From the NCBI GenBank assembly GCA_016271365.2, contig CM057450.1:1808545967-1808609966 (forward strand): a DNA stretch of 64,000 nucleotides, written 5' to 3'. Source of the DNA: Neoceratodus forsteri. Its lineage: Eukaryota > Chordata > Ceratodontiformes > Ceratodontidae. The position numbers and the translations under genes were made by a program. Shown piece by piece: positions 1 through 9,397 of the stretch (the stretch's first letter is position 1; each line of letters opens with the position of its first letter). Below the pieces are notes generated by a model. It was not told the DNA's origin, did not search any database, and saw only the letters and a program-made list of their open reading frames with translations.

Positions 1-1140
1 CTCCAGGGGTCTTGTGGGAGCAAAATTCCATAGGAATTGTAGTTTTGGAACTTTGGTGCCCAAATGGACCTGAAGGGGGAGCCCTTGTTGTGACTGACAG
101 ACAGATCAGCCAACTGAACCTTTTAGATCCTGGGGAAAGTCCTAGGCTGCTTGCAGCTACAGTCAGTCTGAGCTGGGAAGTGAAAAGGGTGAACAGCTTG
201 AGATAGTCGAGCAGCAGTTCTGCTTAGTTTCATGTGGGAGAACCATGAGAGGGCTGAGTTTTGGCCTGCCTGCTGTCCCTGAGAGGGATCCTGTGATCTT
301 ATCGGACTAAATCCGAATTGTGATAGCGAGATAAGCCACTGAACTGTGACCAGGCTGTCAACCTGAAGAAGACCAATGATTGGCTGAATGCAATCAGCCT
401 GTCAGGATCTCCAGCCAGAATACCCGCTACACAGAGAAAGTCATCAACGAGAGACCTGCCTGGGGATCAGACCCCTGCTCTACGCCTTGAACAGGAACAA
501 TGCCTCGGTGATTCTTGTGGGCCCTGTTTCTCCTGGCACTCCAGCTCAACAACCTGCAGTCTTGATTTCATCCTGCCTGTGTCCTGTATTGGGTATCGGG
601 AACAAACATCAGGGTAGCTCCCTGCAACAACAGCTAAATCTAAAGTGTTGTCAGCTGATTGCCTTGTTGTCTTTTCTTTCACGAACTGAGCCCTCCAGCT
701 CCAGATTACAAATAGTGTGTGCTGTGCATGTTGCTTTCTTCCATCACAGGGCCCTAACCAGCTGCGAAGCCGGCCTACCCCTGGCAACGTTCCTGGCTAG
801 CCCACCTTTTTCCTACCTGGGTACCCAGAGTGTGTGACTGTGTAGGGACTCCGAAGTGCATGCATTAATGTCTGATTGATTTAGCCTTTAAGCCAATCAA
901 CCTGATTACGCCTCTTCCTTGTTCAAGTCCCCTGAATAAATCAGATCTAACTCTTTTTGCATTTAACCTGACTGTGGTTCTAGTTTGTACTGAAAACACT
1001 GTACTGTTGTTGTTGTTCGCTGTGCCTAACCTTGTTTTACAGGGGGTCTCCAGGGTCAAACTGGTGGAACCAGCCCTGGTGGTAAGTGCAAACAGGGTGG
1101 GTACTTGCATGGTGAATAAGGGTAATTGCAGAAGTGATTA
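1..1140. other. unclassified, possible LTR-type remnant
   Basis: No coding domain is recognisable here; the open frames at 388-837 and 974-1110 have no family-like motif. One weak hint of an LTR end exists: an ataaa signal near 934, followed about 110 bases later by a CA before a G-rich stretch at about 1048. I found no matching second LTR, primer site or TSD, so this stays unclassified. Confidence 0.2.
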
Positions 1141-1345
1141 CTGTATATTGTTCCGGCCACTAGAAGGGACAGAGGGGGGTTACAGTGTCCCGGAGGGCTG
1201 TGCTCAGGTTAGCTTCACCACTAACAATCCTGACCTCTGGGTGGAGGCACCCATTTCAGTACCCAGGCCCCTTAACCTGCAACTAGCCAAGCAGGCAGGG
1301 GTAGTATCCCTTGGGATAGCGCCACCTAGGGGTTACATAATATTG
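1141..1345 (-). repeat. dispersed repeat X, inverted copy of 41177-41400
   Basis: The reverse complement of this stretch matches 41177-41400 in the same order. Shared blocks include actacccctgcct, then aggggcctgggt, then gtgcctcc.cccagag, then a ccctc.ggga..ctgta block. Two copies 40 kb apart in opposite orientation show an interspersed repeat. No coding sequence is attached, so its class is unknown; the tail of an LTR element is possible. Confidence 0.5.
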
Positions 1346-3256
1346 CAGAATAGTCTTTCACACAAAGTACCGTATGCAATTTGATACCTTTTATTTGACA
1401 AATTACTTTCCGTTTACAAGCTTCCAGGCCTACACAGAACCTTTCTTCAGGTGATGGCAGATTTTATAAAACAAATTTCTTATATACATTGGATAGTGCT
1501 ACCTTTTTACAGCAATTGACATACTACGAAGGTAAAGTAACACTGTCCAGTGTATTAAAGAAATACTTATAAAACCACCTATCACCTTAAGAAGAGCTTT
1601 GTACAAGCTTGAAAGCTTATGTAACAACCTCCTCATGCCACTAGGAGGCAGGGGGGCTGGTTACCAGACTGCCAGACTCAGAGCCTACTCTCTAGTAGTG
1701 ACTGTGACTTAGATAGTCTGGTGGGTAGAGCTTAATGACAGATAGGAGGGTGCTAAGGTGCCCTTGAAGTGAGGCTGTCCTGAGGTGGAAAGGGCCTCAC
1801 ACCTTGCAGCTGTCATTGGAGTCACACTTTAAGACCAAATCACCTGGTTGCTCAGTCACCTGGTATCCTTTAGGAACAGGTCCAAGGTAGCGGTACAGAT
1901 TACAGGGAAGGGATCTGGGGACATTCAGTGTAGATCACTGTTAATTCTGGAGATCATGTGAGGGTAAACATCAGGAGAGTGTGGACAGCCCGAGGGACTT
2001 CCCCTAAAGGGGGAGATCTTGGCAGCCTTGCAGCACTGGAGATGTCCCGCAGAAGACAGCATGTCTCCCTTGAGTGTTTGTGGTCCTGTGCGGAGTGCTG
2101 TCAACCAAGCTGCTGTTGAAGAAAAACCTGGTGGCAGAGACAAAACTGCCGACGTAGGAGATATTCCTACATTGTTTGACAGGAGAGCCCTGCTTGGATT
2201 AGTGCTGGAACTACTGCCTCTGGCCGAGGGGCTGGGGTATTTGCCAGCTACTGCCTGTGGGCAGGCTGGATTAGGCCCTGCACCTCACTGTGTCTTGCAC
2301 ATGATCTAGTGAGTAGTAGAAGCTGAAATGTGAAGCACCTGGCACAGGGGGCTGGCCTCTGGTCTCAAAGGAGCAGAATAGCTTGGCACAGAGTGGTTGC
2401 CCTTAGGACCATGGGACTCATGCATGCCAAACAGAGAACCAAAGTCTGAGAAGTTTTTCGCTACTGCAGTGGATGCCTCCTGTATTACTAGCTGACTAGG
2501 TGCCACAGTGCCTGGTATGAAAACTCCAGTAGTCCTAAAGCTTGTAGCATAGTGGGAAAGCTAATGAATTTGTTCTAAGTACAACAGGCTTTTGCCCGAG
2601 GTCTAACCTAACCCACTGGTGTGTGGAAAAGAAGGAATTAGAGGGTCCATATGGCTCTTGTTGTAGGTGTGGGGTACAACCTTTTACATGGAACCCCAAA
2701 GTCCTGGTTTATGTCTGGGGTCAGGTTCAAACCTGTCTGTACTATGCCGGCAGGGCGAGTGACCGAGGATCAGTTCCTATCTCTATCTGCTGACTTATTA
2801 GTAAAGTGTGAGTAGTGTTTAAAACATATTGTAGAGTGATTTATGCCTGTTAGAGTGGAGGTTTGAACTGTATTCGTCCCATGGCTTGGGACTGGCGACG
2901 TGTGCAGCGACTGTGGGTGTTATTGCAGAAAAGTCATCTGGTAAGCAGTCCATCTTATCACTAGACACAGATGGTGTCCCTGAGCTGTACCACAATCCTA
3001 GCTAATTCTCATGAGCCTAACAGTGATGGTGGTGTAAAGTAAAGAGTTACACTTGGGTACCAAAACTTTTTTGTTGGTCCAAAAGAGTATCAAATCCCCT
3101 GCTTTGTCTCTCTGTGTGTATAAAGATCAATAATGCTACAAACATGTCTGTATGAATATTCTTTGCAAATCTTCCTCTTTTATTGCCCACTGACAGTACA
3201 TCCTCTATTTCACTCATATTTTCTTATAAGTAGTAGCTTTATCTAATCAAACGAAT
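1346..3256. other. unclassified spacer
   Basis: About 1.9 kb in which I recognise no coding domain, RNA gene or repeat boundary. Short open frames at 1925-2143, 2019-2309 and 2306-2506 overlap on opposite strands and lack motifs. The last five bases, cgaat at 3252-3256, form one side of the provisional TSD of the Gmr1-like element that follows. Confidence 0.4.
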
Positions 3257-4307
3257 TGTCAAGGACATGTCTCTCAGAACTCAGTCTGGACGGCTATCAC
3301 CAGTTTCACAGTCCCTCAGATGCTTGAAAGGGCTACATTGGTATGCTGCCACCACTCAATGCAGCCTCACTTGGGTATATTTAAGTCCGAATTCCACCGG
3401 TGCCACTCCTCACACACAGTACAGTGCTCATTACTAAAGAGCAAATGACCCACCCCTTCTGTTACAGCTGAGAACCTTTGCCTTAGATATGCTAACTGTA
3501 GCCTTCCTCTTCAACGATGGATCACAGATTTGTAAAATCACCCCTGGTTATCTATACCTGAAATGACAGTCACAGAAAGCATGAAGTATATAAAAATAGC
3601 ATTTACTACTCCACAATAGTAACATATGTTACAGAATAATATACACTAGAACTATGAGGCATGCAGTATTTCTACAGAGATAAAAATAAAGACTTTTGGT
3701 AAAGACAGTGATCACACAGGAAAAATCTTACTCAAAGCTATATAAATTCTAAATGCAGCAAAAGAAGCTTACCCTCACTGGGAACTTGCTGAGTCCTGGT
3801 AGACTCAAACCTGTGAAGTTGCTAGTTCAAAATCCCAAAACATAATTGACTGTTGGAGCCAGCACACACAGAGAAATACCTTCAGTTGGCCAGTCCACTA
3901 CACCTGCATCATAATACATGCCTCTCTGACATTACATCCTATACCAATCCTTTGAACTGGTCCAAATTGGATTTGTTATTTCAAGCTTGGTTTTGTGGAT
4001 TGCAGTCTGGGTCCTTTTGTTTCATGTCTGGCCCAATTAGTGGTGTTCTGTCTCATTCTTTCTTGGTTGTTTAAAATAATAGATCCAGCCCTTGGAAGTT
4101 TACCCCCAAAACAAATCCTTTAATAGGACAGGAACTGAATTGCTTATATAAAGGCTCTTCTAGCTGAGTTTCCGCAGGCATGGGCTACACATGAGTGTCA
4201 TTTTCAGTGTCCACCAGACCACCCCCTCAGTCAAAACACTTTACAGAGGTATCAGTGATAATAAAAAAAATGGACACACATGAAAAAAAATGCATTGCAA
4301 GTTGTCA
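3257..4307 (-). repeat. 3' LTR of the Gmr1-like element
   Basis: About 1.05 kb, beginning tgtcaagg and ending gttgtca on the plus strand. The first 180 bases match 11128-11306. The rest matches about 21216-22166, for example the shared cccctggttatctatacctg and agaaagcatgaagtatata blocks. By eye roughly four of five bases match, so the insertion is old. Short open frames inside it (such as 3853-4074) are not supported as genes. Confidence 0.8.
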
Positions 4308-4322
4308 CATATCTATCCCCTG
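4308..4322 (-). other. polypurine tract of the Gmr1-like element
   Basis: Read on the minus strand, the bases just upstream of the 3' LTR are ccaggggatagatatg followed by tgacaac. A purine-rich run abutting the LTR TG is where plus-strand DNA synthesis is primed in LTR retrotransposons. The position supports the LTR boundary at 4307. Confidence 0.6.
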
Positions 4323-4476
4323 GAAAAATGAAAAACACATCTTTTAATGACCCAAAATAATGTTTTTTTCATGTTAGCAGGTTTACTCTACCTGCTTTTC
4401 CCCCAGTTTTCTCTTTGTTTTAACACTCCTTTAATTCTTCAAAGCACCTCCATTTCTTTTCTGGGCCACTGGTTAT

Positions 4477-5020
4477 TGCCTAGACAACCCATCTGCATTG
4501 CCATGCTGTGACTAACTGCAGTGCCTGATGTCCATGTAATAGAACTGCAGTACCAGGCTCCATCTTAACAATTTGGAGTTTTGCCCATTGGTCCTATGGA
4601 GCTATGTGAGGGTGCATTAGTTGGTGACCAGTGTGAATGCCTTCCCATACAAATACAGTTGCATCTTCTGCAGAGCCCCAATAATAACCAGACACTCCTT
4701 CTCAACTGTGGCATAGGCCTCTTCTCTGGGCAACAGCTTCCTGCTCAGGTACATGACTGAGTGTTCCACCCCATGTGCATGACCTTACTCAGAACCATGC
4801 CTAGCCCATGATCAGATGCATCCATGTGCACAGTGAATTTCAGAGAACAGTCAGGGTTCGTGATCACTGATGCCCGACACAATGCCTTCTTCAACTGGTG
4901 GAACACTGTGTCACAATGATCCGACCACTGAACTTTTTCTGGCATTTTCTTCCTTGTGAGATTGGACAGGGGTTTAGCCATACTATAGAAGTTTGGCACA
5001 ACCCATTGATAGGATAGCAC
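4477..5020 (-). pseudogene. Ty3/gypsy RNase H (end of pol)
   Basis: RNase H would degrade the RNA template during reverse transcription. The fragment starts with the RT-RNase H connection (NFYSMAKPLSNLTRKK) and continues through the TVHMDASDHGLG active-site region, which holds the first catalytic Asp. It then has YLSRKLLPREEAYATVEKEC with the catalytic Glu, and ends in GNADGLSR, the usual close of gypsy RNase H. A frameshift near 4745 and in-frame stops around 4630 and 4520 break it. About 170 bases separate the end from the polypurine tract, as expected if nothing follows RNase H. No integrase lies downstream, unlike standard gypsy elements. The identification is secure; function is lost. 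Confidence 0.85.
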
Positions 5021-5040
5021 CCTACTGTTCCCAGGAAGGC

Positions 5041-5837
5041 CTATACTTTTCTTTTTGTTGCGGGCATGGCCAGTTCCTGTATGGCCTCAAATGTTATTGG
5101 CTCAGGCCCAGTGTACCCACTTCCCACCTTGTGCCCAAGGTAATGCACCTCTGCCATCCCTATCTGGTACTTCTCTAACATGACTATCAGCCCAGCAACC
5201 TTCAGTTGGAGGAGCACCTTGGTCATATGCATGATGTGATCCAACCATGTCTGGCTATATATGGCGATGTCATCCATGCATGCCAGAGCAAAGTCTCCTG
5301 CCCCAGATAGGATATGATCCATGAGCCATTGAAAGGTGGCTGGCACATTCTTTATCCCGAATGGCATTACTTGAAACTCAAATAGGCCAAACAGAGTGAT
5401 GAAGGCCAACTCCTCTCTGGCTTCAGGGGTACCGGACAATAGCCCTTTGTCAGTTCTGTGGTGGCCAAGTACATGGCTCCCCTAACCTCTCTATGGCCTC
5501 ATCCATCCTATGCATCCAACTCCGTACAGCTACTGAGCTTGCAGTAGTTGATTCAGAATGTCGTCGTCCCATCTTTCTTGGGGATCAGTACCACTGGGGA
5601 GGTCCAGGGGCTACTGGACTCCTGGATTACCCTAAGAAGCAGCATTTCATTGATCTCCCCCTCAACGGGATGTTTTACTCCCTTGGAGACTCTGTAGGGT
5701 GGCTGCTTCAGTGGGACCTGGGACTCTGTAGGCACATGGAGCTCTGCCTGCATGGTATTCCCTGGTTTCCCCATGAACATTTCCCCAAATGTGCTCATCA
5801 CCCCATGCATTTCGGCAGCTTGGGCAGTGTCAGACAC
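5041..5837 (-). pseudogene. Ty3/gypsy reverse transcriptase
   Basis: This domain copied the element RNA into DNA. The order is a leader (GEMFMGKPGNTMQAEL), then PPYRVSKGVKHPVEGEI, then SSPWTSPVVLIPKKDG, a decayed palm segment around 5440-5550, FQVMPFGIKNVPATFQWLMD, the catalytic box ACMDDIAIYS, and HYLGHKVG. The usual aromatic before M-DD is Cys here, which may be decay. A stop follows the KKDG block and a frame change lies near 5440. The upstream neighbour is the integrase C-terminus at 5985-6390, which sets the unusual integrase-then-RT order. Family assignment is firm from the motif order. Confidence 0.88.
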
Positions 5838-5984
5838 TTTGAAAGAGTGACATCATCCACTGAAGATTCTCTCTTAACCCCTCCCAAGAGACTCACTAGG
5901 GGTCCGCTTCTGCCTCCTTCTCTGGATAGCTACAAACTGCCCAGACCATCTCATTCCAGTCATGGAAGGGCTTCATAATGTTTA

Positions 5985-6676
5985 CGTGGTAGATTCTCTG
6001 TTTCTGCCTCCTGTTGGAGAGCTCCACCATATAATTAACATAATTCACCCTCCTGACCACCGAGTAATGAAGCTTACTCCCAAGCTACCTGTAATTTATT
6101 CTGTCAGATGGGAATGAGTACTATTACCTGTTGCCTGACTTCAAACTATGGCCTCTGTCCCCATTGTTGTACCACGTCTTCTGTCTCTGTTGTGCAGTGA
6201 TTAGGTGATCCTGGGTGAACCCCATTAGCTCCTGGAGAGTCATGACCTGAAATTCAGTATGTACTCCACAACAAACTCCCCTTAAGGAGCAGGCTCATCC
6301 TCCCATTTATCCCTTACCAATCAAGAGGACCCCTTACCCTCTGGCTAAACGGGAGCTCAAAGTGTGAGAACGCTGTGAACTCTTGAGGGACTTCCGTGTA
6401 TGAGAATAAGAGCTGGGGTAAGTACCCGTCCCAACTTGCTGAAATGGCTCCTTAGTGATAGGTAGGGAAAAAAGCTGCCTTAGCCTTGTCCCCAACCTTT
6501 CCCACCCTCTGGCACTGTGGACAAGTCAGGCAGTAGTTTGCTACTTCATTAAAGATACTGTGCCAGTAAAAACTGTTATTCAGCCACCTTTTTATTTGGC
6601 TGACTTCTAAGTGTCCAGAAAAGGGTATATTGTAGGCTACGGCCAGAAGTTGCTTCCTATATTCCCTAGGAATCAC
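5985..6676 (-). pseudogene. integrase with zinc domain and C-terminus, catalytic core missing
   Basis: Integrase would join the element DNA to the chromosome. At 6452-6676 the zinc-binding HHCC domain is intact: SGHLEVSQIKRWL supplies His, and TCPQCQRVGK supplies the CxxC pair. It runs into EPFQQVG at about 6430. The next recognisable piece, at about 6380, is the post-core region FSHFELPFSQRVRGP, then a C-terminal block near 6000 with QRIYHVNIMKPFHDW. The roughly 150 residues of the D,D-35-E core, which should lie between EPFQQVG and FSHFEL, are absent. The gap is only tens of bases, so the core was lost as an internal deletion. Frameshifts also occur in the C-terminal part. RT starts about 150 bases downstream. 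Confidence 0.75.
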
Positions 6677-7099
6677 TATCTACCAGAGAACCCCTTCCTC
6701 TGGTCCACACTTTGTGACCCACTAATGATACAGGAGCCCATTATCACAGTATTGCTCCCTTTCACTGAACCCTGAGAGTCACCTTCCAGCTTGGCAGCTA
6801 ATTCCCTTAATTTCTGTGGGGATGGGTCAGTTTGCTGAGCTCTCACCATCTCTGCACACCTGACCATCCCTAAAACACACTGTCCTATGGGAGAGCGGCC
6901 CATGGCTGGGATCTCTTCATTCTTTAGCTGTGACTCGGAACTGCTGCTCCCAGTTAATTCTTCAGCAACATCACCTACTGCTGAGAGAGGGGGTTGCTTC
7001 CCACTGCACTGCTCCCTCTGCATCTTCAAGAGCCAGATCCATTGCCTTACTTTGGGTAGAGATGCACAAAATGTTGACCTGACTGTCAAAGTTATTACC

Positions 7100-7430
7100 C
7101 ATAACTAGATCCATGGACAGGTCTGGTACAACACTGACATCCTGTAGGACCTGGTCACCTTGCTAGGTTAGAAGGACCCAGGCCATTGGCACTGACACCA
7201 CAGGACACATCACTCTAATTCTGAAAAACTGGCCCAGCAGGATGTGTTCCCCATGAATCAAATCCTGTTTCACTGTTTGAGTTAAGGGCGAGCTACTGTG
7301 GGGTATGCGCCCATGCTGACTTGTATTACACCTATGAGACCTACCATTGAAATGGAGGCCCCAGTGTCCCTCAATCCCTGGGTTACCATTCCATTTACCA
7401 ACACAGTGTGCATGTGTGCAGTGGAGTTCA
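7100..7430 (-). pseudogene. retroviral-type aspartic protease
   Basis: On the minus strand around 7340-7380 the frame reads LRDTGASISMVG, the DTGA active-site motif of retropepsins followed by the usual hydrophobic stretch. A second hydrophobic block, SMDLVMGNNFDS at about 7090-7130, fits the ILG-type motif near the end of the fold. The protease would have cut the Gag-Pol polyprotein. It sits between the gag zinc knuckle and integrase, as expected for this element. In-frame stops lie between the two blocks. Confidence 0.65.
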
Positions 7431-7524
7431 GGGGAAATGAACTCTAGATACAGGCCACTAACTACTGGGAGCTTTCAGAGTTACCTCCGCCAGCTGCACG
7501 TTCCCATTTTAGTATATTTTTCAG

Positions 7525-7566
7525 ACAGTCATACAAGAGGTGTCCCAGTTTTTGGCAGATATAGCA
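7525..7566 (-). pseudogene. CCHC zinc knuckle of gag nucleocapsid
   Basis: The minus strand reads CYICQKLGHLLYDC, an exact C-x2-C-x4-H-x4-C knuckle. In Gag this binds the element RNA for packaging. It lies about 120 bases downstream of the capsid fragment and about 150 upstream of the protease motif. A stop precedes it by a few codons. Confidence 0.8.
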
Positions 7567-7679
7567 CATGTGTTCCCTTCACTCCTTATTTTTGAAACCA
7601 CTTGGCTTCCCTTTTTGTTCACCCTATAGGCTCCCCCAACCCCGGGTTACTTTAAAGCTACCTAATGTCCCTCACCCAT

Positions 7680-8120
7680 TGTTTTCAAGCTGAGTGGATG
7701 ATCAGCTGGATAAAAACTGATCTGCCCTTTCAGCTGCCTCCTTCATGGAGCTCACAGACCTATCCAGCAACCATAATCTCAACTCCTCTGGTACTGTCTT
7801 TAAGAACTGTTCCATAAGGAACAAATATTTTATCTGTTCTACAGAGCTAGCCTTTGCACACTCTAACCATCGCTGTAACAGACTGCCTAGTTGTACACAC
7901 ATTTTAGAGTAGCTATCTCCTAGTGCCTTCCTTAAACCTCCTAATTTTTGTCTGTAGGTCTTGGGAGTCAATTCAAAACATTTTAACAAGGCATTTCTCA
8001 CTTTTTTATAGTCCTACAGTCCTCACTGTTCATCAGGTAAAGGCATCTAATGCCCTGTCCATAAGGTGTTTAAAAGGTGAGTGGCCAAGAAGTCCTGTCC
8101 AATTCAAATTGCCCACAAAT
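7680..8120 (-). pseudogene. gag capsid with SCAN-like domain
   Basis: Reading minus from about 8000 the frame gives ALLKCFELTPKTYRQKLGG, then LGSLLQRWLECAKASS, then EQFLKTVPEELRLWLLDRS and AAERADQFL. This is the helical pattern of the SCAN domain, which in vertebrate zinc-finger proteins mediates dimerisation. Published work on the origin of SCAN derives it from the capsid C-terminal domain of Gmr1-like elements, so a SCAN match fits the integrase-RT order found downstream. No C2H2 zinc-finger array follows, so this is Gag and not a host SCAN-ZNF gene. The upstream half of gag is cut off by the SINE at 8121-8661; the duplicated cccacaaat (8112-8120) marks the insertion point. Confidence 0.85.
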
Positions 8121-8661
8121 CCCCCCCCCTTTTTTCCATATTGCTTTTATTCTTTGGGGCTGGCAGGCAGACTACTCCCCCAGAGGGCTCAGTTCCTCTT
8201 CCATGGCTCTGCTTCCCCCAACTCCAGGCTCCGCCTAGTATTCCCCCATGGATTTCCCTCCATGGCAGGGCTGGAGGGGGAGGTCCATCCCCCCAATCCC
8301 CACCGAAGCACAATGCAGACATCTGGTGGAGCCAGAGTCAAATGCAGCACGATGGCATCATGGAGCCTGCCAGCTCCTCTTCCCATTTTCTCCCACACAC
8401 ACCCCCCTCGTGGCATGAACGTATGAGTGTGGAGGCGCTCTTGTGTCTCCCAGCCTCTGGTGCTGCCCTCTGGCCTCCACTAGGGGGCTGCCAAGGAGCT
8501 GTCCAACAACTCTCTCCTCCCCAGGAAAGGAGAGCAGTCCATCGCACACTCAATCCTTTTCCTCCCCAGCCGACCCCTGGCAATCTGAGATTGCTCCAGT
8601 CCCGACCCCAGGTGCGAGGTGTGTCCACAGCCTCAACCCTCAGTGCCATCAGGCCGGTCCA
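8121..8661 (-). mobile_element. tRNA-derived SINE, copy 1, inserted in gag
   Basis: Flanked by a 9-bp direct repeat cccacaaat at 8112-8120 and 8662-8670. On the minus strand it starts with a decayed tRNA-like head (ggcctgatggcactgagg). A body follows with ggctggggaggaaaaggat and cctttcctggggaggag. It ends in an A-rich, then G-rich tail at 8121-8140. The body matches copies at 55387-55880 and 56970-57504. At 541 bp it is long for a tRNA-SINE. Insertion into gag shows it is younger than the provirus. Confidence 0.78.
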
Positions 8662-8670
8662 CCCACAAAT

Positions 8671-8974
8671 TCTCTTAAAATATTTTAACAGCAAATCAAG
8701 ATCATCCCCCTCCTGATTCTTGGGAAATGTTTTGGAATTAATCTTGGCTTCTTGGGTTGAACCCTTGATGCCAGTACTCACAGTTCATGATGCTGTCTTC
8801 TAGCATAGAAGCTCCATCTCCCTCTCATGTTTACAGTCTCACTCATCTCTCAGCTTTTCTCACTCCTCTCTCATCTAGATAACGTGCTGGCATGGCTTTT
8901 TTCAATCCTCTCGCTCTTTCTCTCTTGTTCTGTCTCAGTTTGATCTCTTGCTGGTGCTGCCTTTCTTTTTTCTT
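8671..8974 (-). pseudogene. gag middle fragment (charged coiled coil)
   Basis: The minus strand reads QHQQEIKLRQNKRER and AMPARYLDERGVRKAER, a strongly charged coiled-coil type segment, and then FPKNQEGDDLDLLLKYFKRI near 8670-8720. The last piece is the usual entry to a gypsy capsid (a GDD-hydrophobic-Lys-x-F-x-R-hydrophobic pattern). It joins the SCAN-like fragment at 8120 across the SINE. Stops are present. Upstream it is cut by the CORE-SINE at 8975. Confidence 0.65.
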
Positions 8975-9167
8975 TTTCCTTTTCAATTGTTTAAGCAGGT
9001 GAGTCACACTAAGCTGAAGCTTGTTTCCAGGTGCAACCTGGGATCACAGGGAAGTTAAGTGACTTGCTCAGGGTCACACAGTATGCAAGTGGAGGCTGTG
9101 GGATTCAAACCCAGGTCTTCAGATTTGCAGCTCAGAGCCTTAAACCACTGAGCTATATGGCCTCCCT
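8975..9167 (-). mobile_element. CORE-SINE (MIR-like), copy 1
   Basis: On the minus strand the head has a tRNA A-box-like tatagctcagtggtttaagg and a B-box gggtttgaatccc. The central CORE follows: actgtgtgaccctgagcaag, then tcacttaacttccctgtg. This is the conserved core of MIR and other CORE-SINEs. The 3' part is cctgcttaaacaattg, followed by an A-rich run (8950-8980). The second copy at 29035-29203 shares the core and the 3' end. It lies inside the gag coiled-coil coding sequence. Confidence 0.8.
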
Positions 9168-9395
9168 ATAATTCTTGAGTGTCCTTGATAAGGCAGTACA
9201 CAAGTGCCCTCATCTAGGATCAAACCTCTGACCTTTTGCTTGTAAAGCCAAGACATATCCAGTGCATCACCTGAGGCGCTCCTCTGTCTCTCTCTCTTGT
9301 AATTTTCCAGCTTTATCCACTGCAGCTTCACCGCTGCCTTTTGTTGCTTGAATTCTGCCTTTGTCTTAATCAGGGTGAGCTCTAGCTGCATCATC
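9168..9395 (-). pseudogene. gag N-terminal coiled-coil fragment
   Basis: Minus-strand frame with MMQLELTLIKTKAEFKQQKA and VKLQWIKLENYKRERQRS, heptad-like and rich in Lys, Glu and Gln. It is followed by SASGDALDMSWLYKQKVRG. It sits between the CORE-SINE and a CR1, and it continues the gag fragment at 10413-10636. Assignment to gag rests on position and on coiled-coil character shared with 8671-8974; no sequence search was possible. Confidence 0.55.
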
Positions 9396-9397
9396 TC

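Noticed and set aside
56..73. Retroviral primer-binding site (tggtgcccaaatgg)
   Set aside because: It loosely resembles a tRNA-Lys primer site, but no LTR end lies just upstream within the window.
388..837. 149-residue open frame as a gene
   Set aside because: An opposite-strand frame of 106 residues overlaps it, there are no domains, and the surrounding sequence is repeat-like.
7702..8001. Host SCAN-domain zinc-finger gene
   Set aside because: The SCAN-like fragment is followed by a retroviral zinc knuckle, protease and integrase, not by C2H2 fingers, and it lies between matching LTRs.
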